A stretch of 64,000 nucleotides of DNA. Source: Nemophila menziesii (Eukaryota > Streptophyta > Magnoliopsida > Boraginales > Hydrophyllaceae). A program made the position numbers and the translations under genes. The stretch covers positions 41,529,137 to 41,593,136 of the forward strand of contig JARWIR010000007.1 in the NCBI GenBank assembly GCA_029959085.1, in the 5' to 3' direction. Shown here piece by piece: positions 44,077-55,719 of the stretch; position 1 is the first letter of the stretch, and every line of letters starts with the position of its first letter. The notes beneath the pieces are model-generated. The model did no database searches. It had not been told where the DNA came from and saw only the letters and a list, made by a program, of their open reading frames with translations.

Positions 44077-45907
44077 GTGATTGTGATGAAAGTATCTCAA
44101 GAGGAATCAAGAACCAGAAAAAGTTTGAAAGTAGGATACTGATCCCACACCTAAAATTAAACTATAATTAATATTGTTTAGCGGATCCTCAACTATGAAG
44201 ATAATTGCCTAAAATTGTTGTCAGGGAAAAAATTTAACCTAATACAATATCTATCTTAAAAATACCATTTAACAAATAGATTTCTCCATTTTTATATCAA
44301 ACTTAGTTCCAAAAAAAATAAAAACTAATAATGTCAAGCATAGACAACTTATTCTGTTATACACCAACCTCTCTCGATGATAAAAAGAATTGACTAGAAT
44401 TATGAGGTAGAAAAATGATTACCTCAATTCAGTATATATCTAAGAATTTCTTGAACGCCAAAAACTTCCAAGTTCGACCATTTTCTAATATTGGAAATGT
44501 TATTCTCCGTTGAGTGACAAGGGATTAATAATGTAGACAATAAGTGAAAAAACACCCTTCATCCCAAGTGTTAAGTGGAAACAATCAAAAGTTCGTATTA
44601 TCTTCATCAAAAACAATTTTTCCAAAAACCAACACACTAGTTATCGGGTACAAAACATAGTAGTATACCACATCAAAACGATCTTTTGCATTTTCCGTAT
44701 AACACTTTACACAAGCATCCATTTCGTCTAAACAACACCACGGCTTTTGATCCAGAAGTTTAAAATCCCTATTACGGAGAGATCCTTCACCTTTTGTGTT
44801 CCTTCCTGCCCAAATGACCAAAGCAATCTATATCTTGATGCAAACATTGATCGAAAAAATAAAAATATTCCCAGTTATCATAGTTCCAGCCCCTTCATCG
44901 ATAAGAACTTCAAGAAGTAACACATGTTCAAGACTTCCATCAATAATACTAGCAGATGTTATTGACAGATGTTAGTAGATACAAACTTATTGTCCTTCAA
45001 GAAGTCAATACATATATGAAGGGTTATGTTCCCTTCTGTTCAATATAATACAAAAGATTATTATCCCATATTAATAAAAATACAAACCAAAAAGGGAATA
45101 GATAAACTTACGTGTTGGTGATGAATAAACTAACAAGATTTGGTGGGACATAATCAAAACTAGGATTAACAACATGAAGAAGAGGGAACCCAGCACCACT
45201 TCCGAAATCCAGGCAATCTGAAAACTCTCCAAATTAGTCCAACAGCTCAGAAGAAGACTAACACTTCTGGATCGTTAGGGTATAAAGGACACAGCTGTAA
45301 CACCACATACTAGTTAGACAGTCTATTTCTGATAGGCTGATATTTTAAAATTTTACAGGCCTTACTGCTACCACCATTGTTGACTTAGCTTATATGTTGA
45401 GAAATGTGTGTGTATAAGTGGGTTTTTTGGATGATAATGTTTATGAGATGTTGTACTGTTTGACAATATGCGCAAAATGCTATATAATTGTAGAATGTGT
45501 GTTTGATGGGATTTATCCCAACAAAATGAACGACCTTCATCTGGATTTGCAACCGTGGGTCGAAAGAACCGAACTGGAATACATCGATCTCTCCTATAAT
45601 TTTTTTTTTCTGATTAGATACATAATCTCCCTAAAACTAGAACAAATACCAAGAATGTGTAGTGTCGATACTGCTCCGGAGGCTTTTAAATGCATAGTCC
45701 AGACTCCCGTCAATAAAACGATTAGAATATCTATTCTGATGTATAATGTTGGAAAAAATTTCAACCGTGTGTATTCGGTTTATGTATAGATAGGATTTGT
45801 ATACCGTAAATTTCTAGAGACCCGAGTCACAATTTTAAACATTGATAGGGACTTGGATTGCAATTTTTAGTTGAAGCGTGCAATTTAAATATTATTATTA
45901 TTGTATT
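44077..45907. other. Intergenic with one unrecognised coding-like relic
   Basis: On the - strand, 44821-44585 is an open 78-codon frame with a soluble-protein composition (SLRNRDFKLLDQKPW, then DEMDACVKCYTENAKDRFDV). Upstream at about 45220-45110 a second - strand stretch reads DCLDFGSGAGFPLLHVVNP. This could be a glycine-rich motif of the kind found in methyltransferases. They may be exons of one decayed gene. I do not recognise the family. The + strand frame 45418-45789 has no supporting feature. Confidence 0.3.
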
Positions 45908-46098
45908 GAGTAATGCTGGGTATCACCTAAAAAGACATCACCTAAACATCACCCTGATGTGGCTGTTAAGTGGATCAATCATGGATTTTCTCCTTCCAGA
46001 TTTACTTTTTTCTCTCTCCTCCATGATTGGTCCACCTAACCGCCACATCATGGGTGATGTTTAGGTGATGTCTTTTTGGGTGATACCCAGCATTACTC
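45908..46098. mobile_element. MITE with long near-perfect inverted repeats, 191 bp
   Basis: It begins GAGTAATGCTGGGTATCACC and ends GGTGATACCCAGCATTACTC. The inverted repeats run about 55-70 bp each, including AAAAGACATCACCTAAACAT and GATGTGGC, and end near CCATGATTG. Flanks share TATT (45904-45907 and 46099-46102), so the target duplication may be 4 bp or part of a longer decayed one. The whole single strand would fold into one hairpin. Confidence 0.85.
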
Positions 46099-46424
46099 TA
46101 TTTATTATAAGTTTATTATATTTTAAGAATAGTTTCCAATTAAATATAAATCGTTAAATATTATTCTCAAAAGAAAGGAAAGAGAAAAATCTATCATATG
46201 TACTTATACTTTAAAGAATTAATTTTTAGTTAAACACTTTATCATATTTACCTTCCACTATTACTTTTAATGTCATTTTAATTTTTTTATGAGATTATAA
46301 CCCAAAGGGTCTTGAAGACACCACCCCGAGATCTAAGAAGACCGGCTTTATACCCTCTTCTTACTAAAGGCCACAAACTAATTATAAGACAAAAAACCAA
46401 TTACTTTCTTACCCTTTTTTGTTT

Positions 46425-46500
46425 TTTATTTTCTCTATATACTATTTGTATTAAGAAATATTTTAAAATTCTTTCAACTCCTTCTCTCTCTTCCCGTTTC
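46425..46500 (+). promoter_or_regulatory. TATA box and leader inside MULE copy 2
   Basis: TTCTCTATATACTATTTGTA with a following TCTCTCTTCCC-rich leader lies about 140 bp inside the left end. It corresponds in position and sequence to 2827-2900 of copy 1. Confidence 0.5.
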
Positions 46501-46881
46501 CCCTAACCCTAAAACCCCATTATCTCTCCTATCTCCATAAACACTCTCCTTCTCTCTCTTCTGTGCAGCTCCGTTCGTGTTCTAAGCCGAAGAAGAATAA
46601 CGGATAAGCTCTGGCGCCCGTTCGTGAAGCAATGCACGGTAAACTCCGGTAGTGGTGGTGCGAGGTGGCGCGGTACCAGATGGTGGTGCGAGGTGGTGGT
46701 GCGAGGTGGCGGCTCAAGGTGGTGAGTTGGATTTGCTTCCGTCGGCTTCTTCCATTGTTTCTGAAGTGAGCTGGTGTTCAAATCCGGAGCTGCGTTTCGC
46801 CGGATTTAATCTCCTGCGTGCACAGCGGTTCTTCAACCAACTTTCGATCCCGACGCTACTGATCACTGGTGTCGCCTAGGG

Positions 46882-48404
46882 TGTGATAAAAATAAGATCA
46901 ATTTAAGTATGGAAAACTACGCACTCTCACCCTAGACAGGCACAGTACTGCAAGTATTACAGGACGTATGCAAGTTTTAATGATAAGTAGAGTTCGTTCT
47001 CAGGGACTTAAGTGTGTTAATCGCGTAGGAAACAATGACGAGTAAAAGTAAATAATTAAAAGACAGAAAATAAAGAGATATGGATTTTCGGAAATAAGAA
47101 TTAAAACTAATTAAAACTAGGAAAATAAAGACAATAAAGTAAAAGATTAAGAATATGAGATGAGAAGTATAGCTTAGGTTTTGCTAGTATGCACTAATCC
47201 TTCTAATTCTATCTATAAATCTAGTTCATAAGGGAGAATATTAGCTCTTGGTAATACTTAGTCAGGATTCTAAATTCCCCAAGCTTAGACCTTGAGAGCG
47301 ACTAAGGGGGCTACGTCACAACCAAGAAGTGATTTCAAATAGGGTTATCAAACACCACTAAGGCCCTAAGCAAATACTGCAATCTTGGTGATACGGTGGT
47401 TAAAACAAACCTTAATGACTATCTAGTTAGAAGTATGTTTTGTCAGAACTGCTATCGACACTAGACATTATGTGGTGGTTCAATAGTTAAACACCCTGTC
47501 AAGGAGACCATCTAACTACTCTTAAAACAATCCTAAAGTGATCAGTTCTAGGAAAGACATTAAATCAAAACACATAATCAAATATAAAGTAAGTAGCTAA
47601 TATCAGATTAAAACATATAATTCCCAAAGAAACTTAGATAAAAGAATTAGAATTCATAGATTATACATATGCAAAACCCAAGCTATGGGAGGTTTAGTTC
47701 ATACCTGATGGAAATAAACTAAAAGAAATTACAAAAGACATCATCTTGCTCTCTACAATAAACTGGAAGAATAAAACCTTAAGAACTAATTACTATGAGG
47801 CAAGGATGATTTACAAGTGATATAAGGGTGTATTTATAGGTGTTTAGAAGACCTAATTCGTTTTCTTGAGGAAGAGGTAAGTTATTGGACTTCTAGCCCA
47901 ACTCAAATTCGTATGGAAACAAAGATAAACACTGCTGCACCGTTTTGAGTGTATCTTCTTCGTTATTGGTCCGATTTTGCTCCACAAGATACCAAAAGAA
48001 TCGCAACAGAATTATCTAGGCCCTTTAGAAGGAAATCATCAGATTCGGCCTATTTCTTAGGTAAAAACGCCTATCTTTGGACGTGTGTGCAGAATCCCAG
48101 ATTTAGACAGCTTTTCCTTTTCCATCTTTTTAACTTTTCTTTCCTTATCTCCAATTACCATGCTAATCTCTTTCCATAAGTTGTTGTCTTTGACTTGGAC
48201 TCTAATTAATCTCCATAATTATCTTTAAAGCTACACACTAAATAGACAATTAAACCCAATATGCTCTAAAATATTAATTCTACAAATCAAGACACAAAAT
48301 AGGAAAGTGCACTAAAACTCAAGAAAATCGACATTATTGACTTCTAAAACACTAAAAATGATGTTTCATATTAACATAAATCTATCACAAATGAGGAGAC
48401 ATCA
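46882..48404 (-). mobile_element. Possible solo LTR or similar block nested in MULE copy 2
   Basis: On the - strand the block starts TGATGTCTCCTCATTTGTGA and ends TTATTTTTATCACA. The TG...CA ends and text style are those of long plant LTRs. It has no frame. The flanks TAGGG and ATCAC do not match, so no target duplication supports this. Confidence 0.35.
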
Positions 48405-49224
48405 ATCACGTTGTAAATATACTTATGAGGCTCCAGATTGAGAGCAAGAACAATTAATAGCACCTTAAAGAAGATGGAATCTGCTTTAGAAGATGCAATT
48501 GCTGAGATGGGGTCCGTTTCAGAAGTAGCGGTTATTGATATGCCTAAAAAAGTAGTAGTGATAGTGATAGTAGATGAAGCATAGTACAAATTTTGTTATT
48601 TTTGTTGATTTTGCTAATAATGAGATGCTTGACCCCTTATAAAAAGTGTTATGAATACTTAATACTCTTTCTGCAAATAAGTTTTCCTTGAAGAGACTGA
48701 TGTAGATAACAATGATTTGAGACTTCTCGTATGTTTATAGCATTTTTTTTGTCAAACTCGTAGGATTATAGCAATAAAGTTAATTTTACAGCGTAGCTTT
48801 TCTGTAACTATATGCACATAAAGCTGCTTCAGGTTAGTTCGGTTCATTGCTTGGAAATTAATTATAGGGTATATACTTATTTGGTCCCTTATTTTTTACT
48901 TTTTTGATAAAATTATTTAAACTCAAATTTTTTGTCTAAATGCTCAGAAAATTTACTGATTATACGAGAAACGCTCAGCAAGTTACTTAGCATGCTCAGT
49001 AAAGCTATTGAGCAAACGAGCATGCTCAGTAAAGTCACTCAACAAAAAAATTTGAATACTCAACAACTTTTTTTGACACTCATAAATTTTTCCGACACTC
49101 AGCAACTTTTTTCATGCTCAGAATTTTTTTTCAGGCTCAGAATTTTTTTTCAGGCTCAGAACTTTTTCCGGCGGTGGTCGGCGGTGATCAGTGGTTGTGG
49201 TCAGAGCTGGAAATTATTGATTGT

Positions 49225-49315
49225 TAATGAAGGAGGAGAGAGAAAAATGGTAATGGAGGAGAGAGAATAATGGTAATGGAGGAGAGAGAATAATGGTAGT
49301 GGAGGAGAGAGAATT
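49225..49315. repeat. GGAGGAGAGAGAATAATGGTA tandem repeat
   Basis: Four units of about 25 bp lie near the right end of MULE copy 2. A single GGAGAGAGAAATAGTGAC at about 4058 holds the same place in copy 1. Confidence 0.75.
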
Positions 49316-49451
49316 TTTTTGTCTTATATACACTAGAAGAGTAGTAATAACATTGGACATCTTATTGACTTCGAAGAAGAAGAGATGAACTGACTAGCTC
49401 TTTTGTGGCACTACAATAATCTTTAAGACCTCAAGGGTAATTGACCATTTT

Positions 49452-51940
49452 TTTATTATATAATATTTATAATATATATATATATTTATTTTATTTTATT
49501 ATAAAATCCGGCCACCATCACTGGCCACCACCACCACCTCATGCATTTACCATCGACTATCACCACCACCTCATACATTTTTCACCGACCACCGCCACCC
49601 CCACCCCCTCCACAACTCCCACCACCATCCATCCCCACCACCATCCACCCCCACCACCACCACTCACCACCACCCCCACCCCTACCTACCACCATTACCA
49701 CCGTTATTCTCCGTCGACCACCACCTTCGCCTATAACCACGACCGACTAGTTCCGTCACCACCAACTAATTTCATCACACGCGCGTTAGTATTCTTTTAA
49801 ATAAATTCATAACTAATTCTAAAAAAATCGTATAAATAAAAAGTTTGCATTTTTTGATGAGACAAATTAATATTTACGTATATGATTTTTTTTTTTAAAT
49901 TTTGATAATCCATTTTATGTGTTGCTATAACAACACTGAAAAAGATTTCTCAAATTCCACAACACGCGCGTCCGTGATTTTTTTTTAATAAAAAATCATA
50001 ATTAAATCCAAAAAAACCAGAAAATTAAAAAAAAAATATTTGTGATGGGGCAAGTTCATATCTATATCAGCGACTTTTTTTTTTAACTTTTAGTATTCAG
50101 TTTTATGTGTTCCTAGAATACACAAAAATATACTTATGTATTCCTGTAACACACAAAATTATAGAATCAGTCTAAAACATTCTCTTTCTTAATAAAATCA
50201 TTTTTTCTCTTTATTAATTGCAAATACCCTATTTTTACTTGTTTTTTACTATCTTGATGTATAATCTTTTTGTCCAACCTCTTTTTGTTATTTTATGTGT
50301 TGATCTAATACACAAAACACTCATTTGTGAATTACAGCAACACACAAAATTATGTAGTCCGTTTTAGTCATGCCCTTTTTAGTCTGTGATTTTGTGTATC
50401 ACATGAACACACAAACCGATTGGTTTATTTAGAAGGGAAAAAATGAATTTGTGTGTTACTGTAATACACAAATGACTGTTTTGTGTATTACAGCAACACA
50501 CAAAATAACAAAAAAGGGTTGGACAAAAAGTTAATACATCAAGATAGTTAAAACGAGTAAAAATTATTCTTTCTCTTTATTAGTTGCATATACCCTATTT
50601 TTACTTGTTTTTTACTATCTAGTTGTATTATCTTTTTGTCCAACCTCTTTTTGTTCTTTTGTGTGTTGATCTAATACACAAAACAGTCATTTGTGTATTA
50701 CAACAACACACAAAATCATGTATTCACTTTAAGTCGTGCTCTTTTCAGTCTATGATTTTGTGTATCACATGAACACACAAACTGACCGGTTTGACTGGAA
50801 GAGAAAAAATGAATTTGTGTTACTGTAATACACAAATGACTGTTTTCAGTATTACAACAACACACAAAATAACAAAATAACAAAATAGGGTTGGACAAAA
50901 AGTTAAAATCAAGTAAAAATTATTTTTTCTTTTTATTAATTGCATATACCCTATTTTTACTTGTTTTTTACTATTTTGTTGTATCATCTTTTTGTCCAAC
51001 CTCTTTTTGTTATTTTATGTGTTGATCTAATAAACAAAACACTCATTTATGTATTACAGCAACACACAAAATCATGTATTCTCTTTTAGTCATGCCCATT
51101 TTCAGTCCGTGACTTTGTGTATCACATGAACACACAACCTGATCGGTTTGATTGGAAGAGAAAAAATGAATTTGTGTGTTAGTGTAATACACAAATTACT
51201 GTTTTGTGTATTACAACAACACATAAAATAACAAAAAAGGTTTGGACAAAAAGTTAAATATTGTATATGTGACTAATAAAGAGAAAAAATAATTTTGTTA
51301 AAGAAAAGGATGCTTTAGATTGATTTTATAATTTTATGTGATACAGGAATACATAAATATATTTTTGTGTATTGTAGGAACACATAAATCTGAATATCGA
51401 AATTTTAAAATTAAAAAAAAAAAAAATCAAAAAAATAATCGGATTTAGATATATACTTGCCCCGTCAAAAAATACAATTTTTTAATTTTTCTGATTTTTT
51501 GGATTTAATTATGATTTTTTATAAAAAAAAAAACCACGGACGCGCGCGTGTTGTGGAATTTGAGAAATCTTTTTTTTTGTGCGTTATAACAACACATAAA
51601 ACGGATTATTGATATTAAAAAATAAAAAATAAATAAATAAATTCAAAAAAATACATATACGTAATATTAATTTTTCTCATCAAAAATGATTTTTTTTAAT
51701 TTTACAATATTTGTAGAATTGGTTATGATTTTTTTTTTTTTAAAATTTACGAACGCGCGCGTGTGGTGGAATTAGTTGGTGGTGATTGGTGGTCACGGAA
51801 CTAGGTGGTGGTCGACGAAGAATAATGGTGGTGATGGTGGTAAGTGGGGGTGGTGGGTGGGGGTGGGGTGGGGGTGGAGGGGATGGGAGTGGTGGTGGGG
51901 GGTGGTGAAGAAAATAAATAAATAAATATTATATAATAAA
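49452..51940. mobile_element. Fold-back element 1, 2.5 kb, with CACC/GGTG arms
   Basis: The outer ends TTTATTATATAATATTTAT (49452-49470) and its inverse (51921-51940) bracket a CCACCACC arm on the left (49510-49760) and a GGTGGTGG arm on the right (51770-51905). Inside them, inverted copies of a CGCGCGTG module (about 49785 and 49968 on the left, 51545 and 51755 on the right) and of TCTAGAATACACAAA-like text continue the symmetry. The core is a three-unit tandem array. The His/Pro-rich frame at 49441-49800 is an artefact. The left end overlaps the target duplication of MULE copy 2. Confidence 0.7.
50201..51290. repeat. About 355-bp tandem repeat, three units, each itself palindromic
   Basis: Units start near 50201, 50566 and 50921 with CTTTTTATTAATTGCATATA or a variant. 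Each has TTTTTGTCCAACCTCTTTTT near its start and the inverse AAAGGGTTGGACAAAAAGTT near its end, with paired ATACACAAA...TTTGTGTATTAC words between. Confidence 0.85.
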
Positions 51941-54440
51941 TGGTGAGTGATAATAAGAATTAAATGCTATATATACAATTAAAGTAATAATTAATAGACT
52001 TATGGGTATTTTAGTAATTTTTAAATTTTTTGTTATTAATGGGAAATTAACTTGAAGTTATAGTTAATTGGGAATAATTTCACTCTCTGTATAATTAATT
52101 GGGCATTGCCCCTATATTTCATTTAATTACAGTGAAAGATAAATTCTCATTAAATTAACATGAATTATATAGTTAAGTTGACTCAGTGTTTCAAATCGAT
52201 AGCTCTATAATTTATAGATATAATGATTTAACAGAATTATATATAATTAGAGTATATCATAAAATTTTACTATATTATAGTTGTTTCGTGTAATCTTTTA
52301 AAATTTACGAAATCATGTTAAATCTGATTATTTATTTCAAGTGAAAATGCAATGTCGGTGTGAAGAATTAGTATAAATAAAATTAAATACCTTATAAATA
52401 AGAAGACACAAATATTGTATAAAATATTGATAACGTTAAAAATCAAACCTTTTTAACTATAATTTTTTTATACATACAACTACTTTCTTTCTTAAATATT
52501 ATTTCATACATCAGGTTAATAATATTCATTTGTTAATTTTAAATATAAATAATTTATCAATACAAGGATCAATTTAAAGGTTTGTGCAAGACTTTCAAAT
52601 TTACAATATCAAAGATGGAATTTTTCTTCAATGCGGTATAAAACATATTTTCATAAAGTAGCCAGCCATTTTATTGACACGTGGCAAGAAATTACCATAC
52701 AGCTTGTGTGGATTTGGCACGTGGCAATGTTTCATTTATCATCAACTACTCCAATTAATATTTTTACGCAACTACCCGCAGCACATGTTTACAAAAAGTA
52801 GCTAAGATGTGACATGCAACCATGCAACCACTTAAAAGATGACACATCAATTTTGCAGACGAATAAAAAAATGACACGTGACGACGTAGTATTAATTGTA
52901 CTTTTAAGTCCTTTAGATGGTATAATTCATAGAATGATATTTAATTTAAAAGATTATATGACATTTAATTTATATAGATTATGTTTATTCATTTTGATAT
53001 TAATTATGTTTTGTTAATTTAAATATTTTGTAATTTTTTTAAATTTAATAAATATATAATAATTTTGTTTTTAATATAAGTTGTTTTATCTTTGTAAATT
53101 AATTATGTAATGTTATAATTTGTAATAATTTTTAATAATTAAATGTATAATAATATTATTACTTATGTGTAAATGTATACTATTTATTATAATTATTTAT
53201 TAATTCATAATTGTAATATAATTATTGTTAATATGTGACTATTAAATTCTATTTAACATTTTAAAATAAGATAAAAAATTAAATTAAAAATATATAATAG
53301 TTGATGAGATTATATAGGGGTTGTCGAGTTCAAAGAATAATATTAAGACATAATTAATTGTAGAACTACCAAATTGCTAGATTTTTGCTATATATACAAG
53401 TGTAGTTTTTCATTACATTATAGAAAAAATGTCTAATTAAAAATCTCAACAAGTTGTTCATTTCAAACTTTTGTTCAAGGACCAATCCAAAGCGCAGTTA
53501 TTTAATTATTTAGTTTTTCTATTTAGAGATAGTAATTATATTATGAAAGTTTAGATATTTACATTTTAATTATTTTTGTTAGTTTAATATGATGGCGAAT
53601 ATAAGTATAAAAATAAGCCAAGAAAAAAATTATAAAGGGAAAAAATTAGGAAATGATTAAGGAAAGAAATATCATGGAAATAAAAGTAATTTTCATTATA
53701 GAATAAAATTATTTAAATTTAGGAGTGTTTGTTTGCGAGATCTTAATATGGTTTATTAAGACACAAAATTAATAAGACTATTTAATTTTCCTGACCAATT
53801 TAGATCTGAATGGCTCTTAGCAGGTCGGTTTCATTACAATTTAAAACTAAGTCTGGTTCATTCAGACACTACCTCTTAACGGAATAAGTTATATTCAACC
53901 GTCATTCATAATTAAGTACTTATCACTTAAAAAAAATCAAGAGACACCTTACTAAACATTAAAGGAAATATTATATTAACAAAATAGTATAATTAATATT
54001 ATAATAAAATAACTATTAATTTGTGTATTAAAATGGATAACTGGAAAATTCTAAACATTTTTAACACATTTAACAAAGTTTATATTAAAATTGATAAATT
54101 AAGTAAAACAAATGTAAGGTGTTTAAAAATGTCTTACTAATTCATAAACCATTATTTACAAATAGGTAATTTTTGTATTGTTTTAAGAAATACGTGGATG
54201 CGAATATCTATGCGAAGACTCAGCTGGCTCTTCCGTAAGGATACACTAAAACCACGGTTTTCAAAAATAAAAATTATATTTTACAATTTTGGCATGAGTT
54301 TCTAAGAATATGCATTAAAAGAATATGTGAATAATGATTACATTTTTTAGTGTAAAAATTTTAAGTGTTGCCCAATTTTGGACATAATCTTTCTTTTTTA
54401 TTCAAGATGTAATTTTCTTTATTTTTCAAGTTGTTATTTC
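51941..54440. other. Long AT-rich gene-free region
   Basis: Strongly AT-rich, especially 53000-54200. Two CACGTGGC-type words occur at about 52680 and 52720. No coding or element boundary recognised. The short frame 52814-53017 has no support. Confidence 0.5.
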
Positions 54441-54443
54441 TTT

Positions 54444-55245
54444 TTGGTGAAAAATAACCCCTACTGAACCATACCTTAAACATAACCCCTAACCCTTAAC
54501 CATATACCTTAACCATAAGTCCTAAACCTAAACCATATACATTAACCATATACCTTAACCTTAACCCCTAACCCTTAACCATATACTTTAACCCTAATCC
54601 CTGACCCTTAACCATATAAGGTAACCCTAACCCTTAACCATATAAATTAACCATATACCTAACCCTAACCCCTAACACTTAACCATATACCTTAACCCAA
54701 AGGTATATGGTGTATGGTTAGTGGTTAGAGTTAAGGTTAAGGTATATAGTCAATGGTTAGGGTTAAGGTTAAGGTATATGGTTTGTAGTTAGTGGCCAGC
54801 GTTAAATATATGGTTAGTGGTTAGTGGTTAGGGTTAAGGTATATGGTTAGTAGTTAGGGTTAAGTTATATGGTTAGTGGTAAGTGGTATATGGTTAAGGT
54901 ATATGGTTGAGGGTTAAGGTTGTGGTTAAGGTATACGGATAAGGGTTAAGGTTTATGGTTAAGGTATATGGTTAATGGTTAAGGGTTATGTTTAAGATAT
55001 ACAGTCTATTATTAAGGTATATGGTTAGTGGTTAGTTGTTAGGGTTAAGGTATATGGTTAGTGGTTAGTGGTCATGGTTAATGGTCAGTGGTTAGGGTTA
55101 AGGTATATAGTTAGCAGTTAGTGGTTAGGGTTAACGTATATGGTTAGTGGTTAGTGGTTAGTAGTTAGTGATCAGGGTTAAGGTATATGGTTTGTGGTTA
55201 GTGGTTAAGGTTAGGATATATGATTATGTTAGTGGTTAGTACTCA
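54444..55245. repeat. Telomere-like degenerate repeats in inverted halves
   Basis: 54460-54700 is made of CCCTAACCCTTAACCATATA-type words. From about 54705 the complement takes over (AAGGTATATGGTTAGTGGTT, GGGTTAAGG) and runs to 55240. The switch point is the palindrome-like ACCATATACCTTAACC then AAAGGTATATGGT. It resembles the plant telomere repeat CCCTAAA but is irregular. Confidence 0.85.
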
Positions 55246-55719
55246 ATCGGATTAACGGGCCGTCCAACCTGAATACTACCTAACATGCTAGCCTATAAAT
55301 AACTAATTTAATCCATTTCAGCCCAGCATGTAAGCAAAATATAAAGAAAAATTACTTAGGTTAGAGTATGAACGCGCGAGAAAAAGAATAAGGTAGGATT
55401 TTTCAAATTTCAAGTCTAGATTTCTCGAATTGGTCATTTTTAGGTTAATAATAATGTATTATTATTATTTTATAGTTAAATAAATGTTATTTATTTTAAA
55501 TTGATCTACTTTAACTATATTAGGATGTAAGTATTATTCAAACCAGTGTATTAGTAATATATATTCAATATAAAAAAATATAAAAATCGCCTAATTCAAA
55601 ACCGCCTAAATTTCAATAAATGGGCCGCCTATCTATCTAGGCGCTCGAAGGTGGTCGACCGTTCTAGTAGCGCCGAACGTCTTTTAGAACCATGACTAAT
55701 TATGTAAAGTAATATTCTG
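55246..55719. other. Spacer with a MITE-like GGCGCC-type fragment
   Basis: 55585-55690 carries GCCGCCTATCTATCTAGGCG and GTCTTTTAGAACCATGACTA, similar in style to the interior of the MITE at 25126-25586. Too short to classify. Confidence 0.3.

Larger units (their letters stand above)
46291..49446 (+). mobile_element. Non-autonomous MULE with internal promoter, copy 2
   Basis: A perfect 10-bp target duplication ATTTTTTTAT flanks it (46281-46290 and 49447-49456). The left end GAGATTATAACCCAAAGGGT continues CTTGAAG, and the right end reverse-complemented is GGTCAATTACCCTTGAGGTC then TTAAAG. Inside it parallels copy 1 (2676-4211): a conserved 150-bp region to a TATA box, a CT-rich leader, GGTGGTGCGAGGTGG repeats, a CTCAG/GCATGCTC array (48930-49150), a GGCGGTGGTCGG tract and GGAGGAGAGAGAATAATGGT repeats before the right end. 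It is longer because it holds a 1.5-kb inner block. A Glu-rich frame near 48470-48582 could be a captured exon. Confidence 0.72.

Noticed and set aside
45418..45789. 123-codon + strand frame
   Set aside because: No recognisable motif, promoter or splice context; amino-acid use looks like random AT-rich DNA.
49441..49800. His/Pro-rich 119-codon frame
   Set aside because: Translation of the CCACCACC arm of the fold-back element.
50201..51290. Regularly spaced hairpins resembling a CRISPR or integron array
   Set aside because: Long 355-bp units without unique spacers, within a plant fold-back element.
54444..55245. True chromosome end
   Set aside because: Repeats are degenerate and inverted, and unique DNA continues on both sides.
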